Source of the DNA: Betaproteobacteria bacterium
GTDB taxonomy: Bacteria; Pseudomonadota; Gammaproteobacteria; Burkholderiales; SG8-41
Assembly (NCBI GenBank): GCA_025353085.1
Contig: JANXRI010000013.1
Coordinates: forward strand, 1-19,192
Length of the DNA stretch: 19,192 bases
Direction of reading: 5' to 3'
Both the position numbers and the translations under genes were made by a program. The notes below the pieces were generated by a model. That model made no database searches. It was not told the origin of the DNA and was given only the letters and a program-made list of their open reading frames with translations. Shown here one piece after another: positions 14,345 through 19,192 of the stretch. Position 1 is the stretch's first letter. Each line of letters begins with the position of its first letter.

Positions 14345-16447
14345 ATGAGCAATTTCAGTCTCGGCATAGACATCGGCGGCACCTTTACGGACATCGTGCT
14401 GCTGGGCGGGGACGGCGAACTCTACAGCAAGAAATTGTTGTCGACCCCAGCCGATTACAGTGTCGCAATTGAAGAGGGCGTGGCGGATCTTATGCGTACC
14501 GCCGGCGTAAGCGGCAGCCAGATAGTCGAACTTGCGCATGGGACCACCATCGCAACCAACGCGATTATCGAACGCCGCGGCGCAGCGGTGGCGCTCATCA
14601 CCACCCGCGGATTTCGCGATGTGCTCGAACTGGGGCGCTTTCGCTCTCCGCGCCTGTATGACCTGAAATTCCGCAAGCCGGAACCGCTGGTTGAGCGACG
14701 GCTTCGCTTTGAAGTGACCGAACGCTGCGATGCGAAGGGCAACATTCTCCAGCCGATGAGCGAGACCGAACTTGAGGCGATCACCGTCGCCATCGAGCAC
14801 GAAAAGGTCGAGGCGATCGCAGTGTGTTTCATCAACGCGCATATTAATCCCGCCAATGAAGAGGCGGCAGTGCGCTATCTCGCGGCGCGCCTGCCGCGGG
14901 TCGCAGTCTCGGCGTCCAGCCAGCTGGTACCGCAAATCGGCGAATACGAGCGCACCAGTACAACGGTCGTCAACGCCTATCTCAGGCCGGTGGTCGAACA
15001 CTACGTCACATCGCTGACCCGGCGCTTGGCGCGGCTCAAGATCGATGCGCCTTTGATGATCATGCAGTCCAACGGCGGTGTATTGCCCGGACCGCTCGTG
15101 GCTACGATGCCGATATTCATTATCGAGTCCGGGCCCGCGGCCGGCGCCTTGGGGGCCCAGCGTCTTGGCAGTCACCTCGGTTTGGGCGACCTGATCGTAT
15201 TCGATATGGGCGGAACAACGGCCAAGGCTTGCATCGTGCAGGCTAATGAGTTGATATTGGCACCCGATACCGAAGTAGGGGGTTCGGCTTCGCTTGGCGC
15301 GCGCATGATCAAAGGTGCCGGCTTCATCGTCCAGGTACCGACCATCGACATTGCGGAGGTGGGGGCGGGCGGCGGCAGCATCGCGGCCATAGATGCAGCC
15401 GGCGGCATCCTGGTCGGACCGCGTAGCGCAGGCGCCGAGCCGGGACCGATTTGTTACGACAGAGGCGGCGAGCAAGCGACCGTCACGGATGCCAACCTGC
15501 TGCTCGGGTACCTGAATCCAGATGCGCTGGTCGGTGGCGATCTTAAACTGAATTATGCCAAGGCTGAGGCCGCAGTTGCTGCACTTGCAGACCGGCTTCA
15601 GCTGTCCACCATCGACACCGCGTATGGAATACACCTCATTGCGAACGCCAATATGATGCGCGCCTTGCAGGCGGTCACCTCGGAGCGCGGGCGGGATCCC
15701 GCGCATTTCAGCTTACTCGCGATTGGCGGCAATGGCGGCGTGCATGCGGCCAACCTGGCGGAAAGTTTGCATGTCGAGCGCATCATCGTGCCGCCCGTTG
15801 CGGGGCTCTTCAGTGCGCTCGGCATGCTGTTCGCGGACGTGGAGCACCAGTTCATCACATCGTTTTTCCGGCGGCTCGACGCCACCAGCCCGGCGGATGT
15901 CAACGGCGCAGTCGACGGATTGGTGCGGCAGGCCGTGGAATTGCTCGTTTCGGAAGGCTACAAGACAGACGAGGCGCGCGAGGTATCCCTGTTCGCCGAC
16001 GTGAAATACGTTGGCCAGACGTCACCTTTGAGCATCCGGTTTCCGCAATTTCCGGTGACCGACGCGATGATAAGCGATCTCCTGGAGAGGTACGGCGAGC
16101 TTCACCAGCAGACCTACGGGTACCGCTCCGACCGCGAACCGGTGCAGTTTGTGTCTCTCAAAGTCGTGGGTCGCGGCATCCCGAGTTCGTCGCGCGTCCC
16201 GCGCCGCGTGTCCCGCGCGCATGAGTCGAGCGTTAAGGCCGGCATCCGGCGTGCGTACTTCGGTCCTGAGCACGGCTGGCTCGAAACCCGGTTGCTGGCG
16301 CGCACTGCATTGAGCGTCGTCCCTGTCCTCGGTCCGTTGATCATCGAGGAATACGATACGACGACCGTGGTCCGGCCGGGCTGGAGCGCGCGTCTCGATG
16401 CGTGGAACAACGTTGTCATTGAAATAATCGAGGAGAGCCGTTCATGA
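14345..16447 (+). CDS. hyuA: hydantoinase/5-oxoprolinase family subunit A
   Basis: The protein has 700 residues, the usual size of a HyuA/HydA-type subunit. It has an actin-like ATPase fold: GIDIGGTFTDIVLL at 7-20 (phosphate 1), AHGTTIATNAIIERRG at 64-79, FDMGGTTAKA at about 286-295 (phosphate 2), EVGAGGGSIA at about 338-347, and SERGRDPAHFSLLAIGGNGG near 440-460 (adenosine region), with VPPVAGLFSALGMLFAD following. With HyuB it would use ATP to open a cyclic amide such as a hydantoin, 5-oxoproline, N-methylhydantoin or caprolactam; acetone-carboxylase-like activity is also known in the superfamily. The substrate cannot be read from sequence. The ATG at 14345 has only a weak upstream site; the N-terminus matches the family exactly. 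The 4-base overlap with the next gene shows an operon and translational coupling. Confidence 0.93.
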   Translation: MSNFSLGIDIGGTFTDIVLLGGDGELYSKKLLSTPADYSVAIEEGVADLMRTAGVSGSQIVELAHGTTIATNAIIERRGAAVALITTRGFRDVLELGRFRSPRLYDLKFRKPEPLVERRLRFEVTERCDAKGNILQPMSETELEAITVAIEHEKVEAIAVCFINAHINPANEEAAVRYLAARLPRVAVSASSQLVPQIGEYERTSTTVVNAYLRPVVEHYVTSLTRRLARLKIDAPLMIMQSNGGVLPGPLVATMPIFIIESGPAAGALGAQRLGSHLGLGDLIVFDMGGTTAKACIVQANELILAPDTEVGGSASLGARMIKGAGFIVQVPTIDIAEVGAGGGSIAAIDAAGGILVGPRSAGAEPGPICYDRGGEQATVTDANLLLGYLNPDALVGGDLKLNYAKAEAAVAALADRLQLSTIDTAYGIHLIANANMMRALQAVTSERGRDPAHFSLLAIGGNGGVHAANLAESLHVERIIVPPVAGLFSALGMLFADVEHQFITSFFRRLDATSPADVNGAVDGLVRQAVELLVSEGYKTDEAREVSLFADVKYVGQTSPLSIRFPQFPVTDAMISDLLERYGELHQQTYGYRSDREPVQFVSLKVVGRGIPSSSRVPRRVSRAHESSVKAGIRRAYFGPEHGWLETRLLARTALSVVPVLGPLIIEEYDTTTVVRPGWSARLDAWNNVVIEIIEESRS
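16431..16437 (+). promoter_or_regulatory. ribosome binding site of hyuB inside the hyuA end
   Basis: AGGAGAG, 6 bases before ATG 16444, lies within the last codons of hyuA. With the ATGA overlap it allows both coupled and independent initiation. Confidence 0.65.
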
Positions 16448-18174
16448 AGATTGATCCCATCAAGCGCGAGCTGATAAAAAATGCGCTGGTCACGATATGC
16501 GACAGCATGCTCGTCATGATCGTGCGCACCGCGCGTTCAACCAATATCAAAAACACGATGGATTTCTCGGCCACGATCTGCGACGCGGAAGGCCAGCTGG
16601 TCGCGCAGGGGTTGGCGGTGCCGGGGCATCTCGGCGCGATGATGCCGGCACTCAAGGGTTGTCTCGATTACTTCGGCGACGACATTTCCGACGGCGACAT
16701 CATGACCAGCAACGATCCCTACGCAGGGTGCAGCCATCTCAACGACATCTTCATGTTCAAACCGGTGTTCGCCGATGGCCGGCGCATCGCCGTGGTATGT
16801 CTGATCCTGCATCATACGGATCTTGGCGGCCGCGTACCCGGCGGCAATGCAGCCGACAGCAGCGAGATTTTCCAGGAGGGATTGCGCATCCCGCCCAGCA
16901 AGATCTATGAAGCCGGCAAGCCCAACACCAGCCTATTGCGCATAATCGAACACAACACGCGTATGCCGGCGCGCATGATGGGCGACGTTTACGCGCAAAT
17001 GGCGGCGCTGAATACCGCGGAAAAGGAGTTGTTGAAGCTGGTGGCCTCTGCCGGAGCTCCGGTGCTCAAGGCCTATATGACGGAGTTGATCGATTACACC
17101 GAGCGCCTCACGCGCGCGAAAATTGCCGCGCTTCCGGACGGCGTCGGCGAGTTTACCGACTGGAACGACGATGATGGCGTCGGCAGCGACCCGGTTAAAT
17201 TCCACGTCAAGATCACGAAAAAAGGCGAAGAGTTCATCGTTGATTTCACCGGGACTTCGCCGCAGGGTCGCGGCGCATTGCACACGAATTTAGCGTTTGC
17301 CGCGTCGTGCGCCTGCGCTTCATTGCGTTGCGTGATCGACCCCGACATTCCGAACAATGCGGGCTTCTACAAGGCGATAACCATTATTGCGCCGCCCGGC
17401 AGCTTCGTGAACGTGCAGTATCCGGCGGCGCTTGGCGCGCGCGGCCAGGGCGGTTACCGCGTCCGCTCGGTCGTGTTGGGCGCGCTCGCCCAGCTCTATC
17501 CGGACTTGATTCCCGCTTGTGCGGGTGGATCCGAGTTCGCGATCGTGTTTGCGGGATATGAAGGCAAGGCGCGCAAGGCGTTCCTGCACCTGGAATTTCA
17601 TAACGTATCGGGACAGGGCGGTGGCCCTGATCGGGATGGCCAGGACGGCGGGCCTTATTGCATCGGCAATCTAGCCAATGTGCCGATCGAGCTAATCGAA
17701 GCAGAGAATCCCGTGCTCGTCGAGCAGTATGCGTTCATTCCCGATAGCGGCGGGGCGGGCAGGTATCGCGGGGCGCTCGGCATCGTTCGGCAGTATCGCG
17801 TGCTCGCGGAAGAATCAACAGTGAATTTGCGCTCGGATCGCCATCTGAATCCGTGTTGGGGTTTGTTTGGCGGCAAGCCCGGCGCGCTATCCCGCTCCAC
17901 GATTAATCCCGGGACGGCGAAAGAGGAAAACGCGCCCTCCAAGTTTGTGCGCACCTTGCGGCGCGGGGACGTTTTTCGCGGTGAGATGGCCGCCTCAGGC
18001 GGTTTCGGCGATCCCTATTGCCGCGAGCCGGCGGCAGTGCTCGAGGACGTCAGGCAACAAAAAGTTACCGTCGGCCATGCATTGAGTGCATACGGTGTTG
18101 TGATCGACGCCAGTGCCGGCAACGTAGACTTAGCAGCGACCGCTGCCTGCCGGGCAAAACGGCTGGCGCCGTGA
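16444..18174 (+). CDS. hyuB: hydantoinase/5-oxoprolinase family subunit B
   Basis: The protein has 576 residues, full length for the family. Features are RTARSTNIKNTMDFSATICD near residue 27-46, LAVPGHLGAMMPAL near 57-70, TSNDPYAGCSHLNDI near 88-102 (metal-binding NDPY..H region), ILHHTDLGGRVPGG near 121-134, VDFTGTSPQGRGALH, ALGARGQGGYRVR, and the C-terminal QYAFIPDSGGAGRYRGALG and MAASGGFGDP. The catalytic half and the tail are both present, unlike the truncated copy at 9794-10240. It pairs with HyuA as the ring-opening amidohydrolase. It starts within the hyuA stop (ATGA overlap) with a good ribosome site. Its stop is 29 bases from the stop of the convergent receptor gene, and no obvious terminator hairpin fits in that gap. 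Confidence 0.94.
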   Translation: MKIDPIKRELIKNALVTICDSMLVMIVRTARSTNIKNTMDFSATICDAEGQLVAQGLAVPGHLGAMMPALKGCLDYFGDDISDGDIMTSNDPYAGCSHLNDIFMFKPVFADGRRIAVVCLILHHTDLGGRVPGGNAADSSEIFQEGLRIPPSKIYEAGKPNTSLLRIIEHNTRMPARMMGDVYAQMAALNTAEKELLKLVASAGAPVLKAYMTELIDYTERLTRAKIAALPDGVGEFTDWNDDDGVGSDPVKFHVKITKKGEEFIVDFTGTSPQGRGALHTNLAFAASCACASLRCVIDPDIPNNAGFYKAITIIAPPGSFVNVQYPAALGARGQGGYRVRSVVLGALAQLYPDLIPACAGGSEFAIVFAGYEGKARKAFLHLEFHNVSGQGGGPDRDGQDGGPYCIGNLANVPIELIEAENPVLVEQYAFIPDSGGAGRYRGALGIVRQYRVLAEESTVNLRSDRHLNPCWGLFGGKPGALSRSTINPGTAKEENAPSKFVRTLRRGDVFRGEMAASGGFGDPYCREPAAVLEDVRQQKVTVGHALSAYGVVIDASAGNVDLAATAACRAKRLAP

Positions 18175-18203
18175 AATCGAGATCAAGTGCGGTGCTTCCG
18201 TGT

Positions 18204-19192
18204 TTAATCTAGCGAGAGCCCGATCGACTTGACGACTCTGGCGAACCTATCGAGATCGTCATTGACCAGTTTGCGAAACTCCGCAGGCGAACTGAGCGCC
18301 GCTTCGACGCCCAAGTTCGTGAGTTGCGTCCTCGCCTCGGCCATGTCGAAGGCTTTTTTTGTCTCGCGCCCAAGCAAGTCAATGATGGCGGGGTCAGTGC
18401 CGCCGGTCGCGAAGAGGCCGTACCACGTGGAGAACTCATAGCGCGGGACGCCCGACTCGGCCAAGGTCGGCACGTCAGGCAACAAGCGCAGCCGGTGCTG
18501 CGTGGTTACCGCAAGCATTTTCACTTTCCCTGATTTTGCGTACGCCATGGCCAGTGGGACTGATGCGAACATCATTTCGATCTGACCTGCTGCGACATCG
18601 GTCAGGGCCGGCGCATCCCCTTTGTAGGGTACGTGGCTTACCTTGATCCCGGCCAGCTGATTGAGCATTGCGCTGGACAGATGATTGGAGGAGCCGTTGC
18701 CAGCGGACCCGAAGTTCATCTCACCGGGCCGGCTTTTTGCCAACTTGATCAGATCTTTGACGTCCGTAACGGGTAACCGGGGATGCACGAGCAATACATT
18801 GCCCGATTTGGCGACCGTGGAAACGGGGGCCAAATCCTTGCGCGGGTCATACGGAAATTTCGAATACAAAGCCGGCGCAATAGCCAGCGCTGTCGAGCCC
18901 ATCAGGAGGGTATAGCCATCGGTCGGCGCTTTTGCGACCGCATCTGCACCGATCACCCCCCCGCCGCCTGGACGGTTGTCCACCACCACCGACTGACCGA
19001 GACTTCCCTGCATTTCTTTCGCTAATACGCGTGCGAGGATGTCGGGCACGCCACCTGGGGAAAACGCAACGACAATCCGGATTAGGCGGGACGGGTACGC
19101 CTGCGCTAGGGTCGACGCAGATGCGGTTGCGAGTCCCATGGCCAGTATGACCAATGATAGTTTTTTCGCCTTTGTCGCAATAACTTCACGAA
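18204..19192 (-). CDS. Bug-family (TctC-like) solute receptor, 5' end beyond window
   Basis: The minus strand gives AYPSRLIRIVVAFSPGGVPD with the canonical glycine loop, SVVVDNRPGGGGVIGADAVA, PTDGYTLLMGST, MNFGSAGNGSSNHLSSAM, SHVPYKGDAPALTDVAAGQI, LPDVPTLAESGVPRYEFSTW and the tail ending GLSLD with TAA at 18206-18204. The signal peptide continues to the window edge (IATKAKKLSLVILAMGLATA), and the frame is still open at base 19192, so the true start most likely lies just outside. A TTG at 19154 would cut the positive N-region of the signal peptide. It is convergent with hyuB and so belongs to another transcription unit, presumably with genes to the right. Confidence 0.92.
   Translation of the reverse strand, partial: REVIATKAKKLSLVILAMGLATASASTLAQAYPSRLIRIVVAFSPGGVPDILARVLAKEMQGSLGQSVVVDNRPGGGGVIGADAVAKAPTDGYTLLMGSTALAIAPALYSKFPYDPRKDLAPVSTVAKSGNVLLVHPRLPVTDVKDLIKLAKSRPGEMNFGSAGNGSSNHLSSAMLNQLAGIKVSHVPYKGDAPALTDVAAGQIEMMFASVPLAMAYAKSGKVKMLAVTTQHRLRLLPDVPTLAESGVPRYEFSTWYGLFATGGTDPAIIDLLGRETKKAFDMAEARTQLTNLGVEAALSSPAEFRKLVNDDLDRFARVVKSIGLSLD

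Noticed and set aside
13805..15706. 633-codon open frame on the minus strand opposite the receptor tail and hyuA
   Set aside because: It lies opposite two clearly conserved genes and its translation is rich in Arg, His and Gly without family resemblance, as expected for antisense of GC-rich codons.

Overview
The window looks like the chromosome of a Burkholderiales-type betaproteobacterium, probably a soil or sediment organism. It is GC-rich, and it carries four separate solute receptors of the Bug (TctC-like, tripartite tricarboxylate transporter receptor) family plus two or three decayed ones. None has TctA/TctB membrane partners here. That expansion, together with small catabolic enzyme sets beside each receptor, is characteristic of Bordetella/Achromobacter/Cupriavidus relatives. 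This placement is an inference from gene content; there is no marker gene.

Left part (1-7030) is mostly intact metabolic genes: the end of a Bug receptor, a maleylacetate-reductase-like iron alcohol dehydrogenase, a convergent polysaccharide-deacetylase/PuuE-like hydrolase, then a same-strand run of MmgE/PrpD protein, orphan NMT1-type ABC substrate-binding protein, SDR oxidoreductase and phytanoyl-CoA dioxygenase-like enzyme. Between the hydrolase and the MmgE/PrpD gene lies a start-less N-terminal remnant of a further Bug receptor.

Middle part (about 7030-11,600) is a decay zone. In order it holds a possible Bug tail, a frameshifted PrlF antitoxin remnant without its YhaV toxin, a multiply frameshifted DDE integrase, the 3' two-thirds of an enolase-superfamily gene starting right where the integrase stops, and the 3' part of a tRNA-Pro(UGG) gene flanked by repeated TGTCCAAAA words (a probable integration site). 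It continues with a DGC-domain zinc-protein gene broken by one missing base, a HyuB C-terminal fragment, one intact Bug receptor, a Bug tail and a remnant of an AspC-type aminotransferase. This is a patchwork left by several insertions and deletions.

Right part (11,628-19,192) is again intact: a GSA-aminomutase-like class III aminotransferase, a Bug receptor with an unusual ligand loop, hydantoinase/oxoprolinase subunits HyuA and HyuB translationally coupled by a 4-bp overlap, and a convergent Bug receptor whose start lies beyond the window. Receptor plus HyuAB suggests uptake and ATP-dependent ring opening of a lactam or hydantoin-like compound, with the substrate unknown.

I see no complete rRNA, tRNA, CRISPR array or defence system. 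The most unusual content is the att-like tRNA fragment and the chain of gene remnants, not a new intact system.
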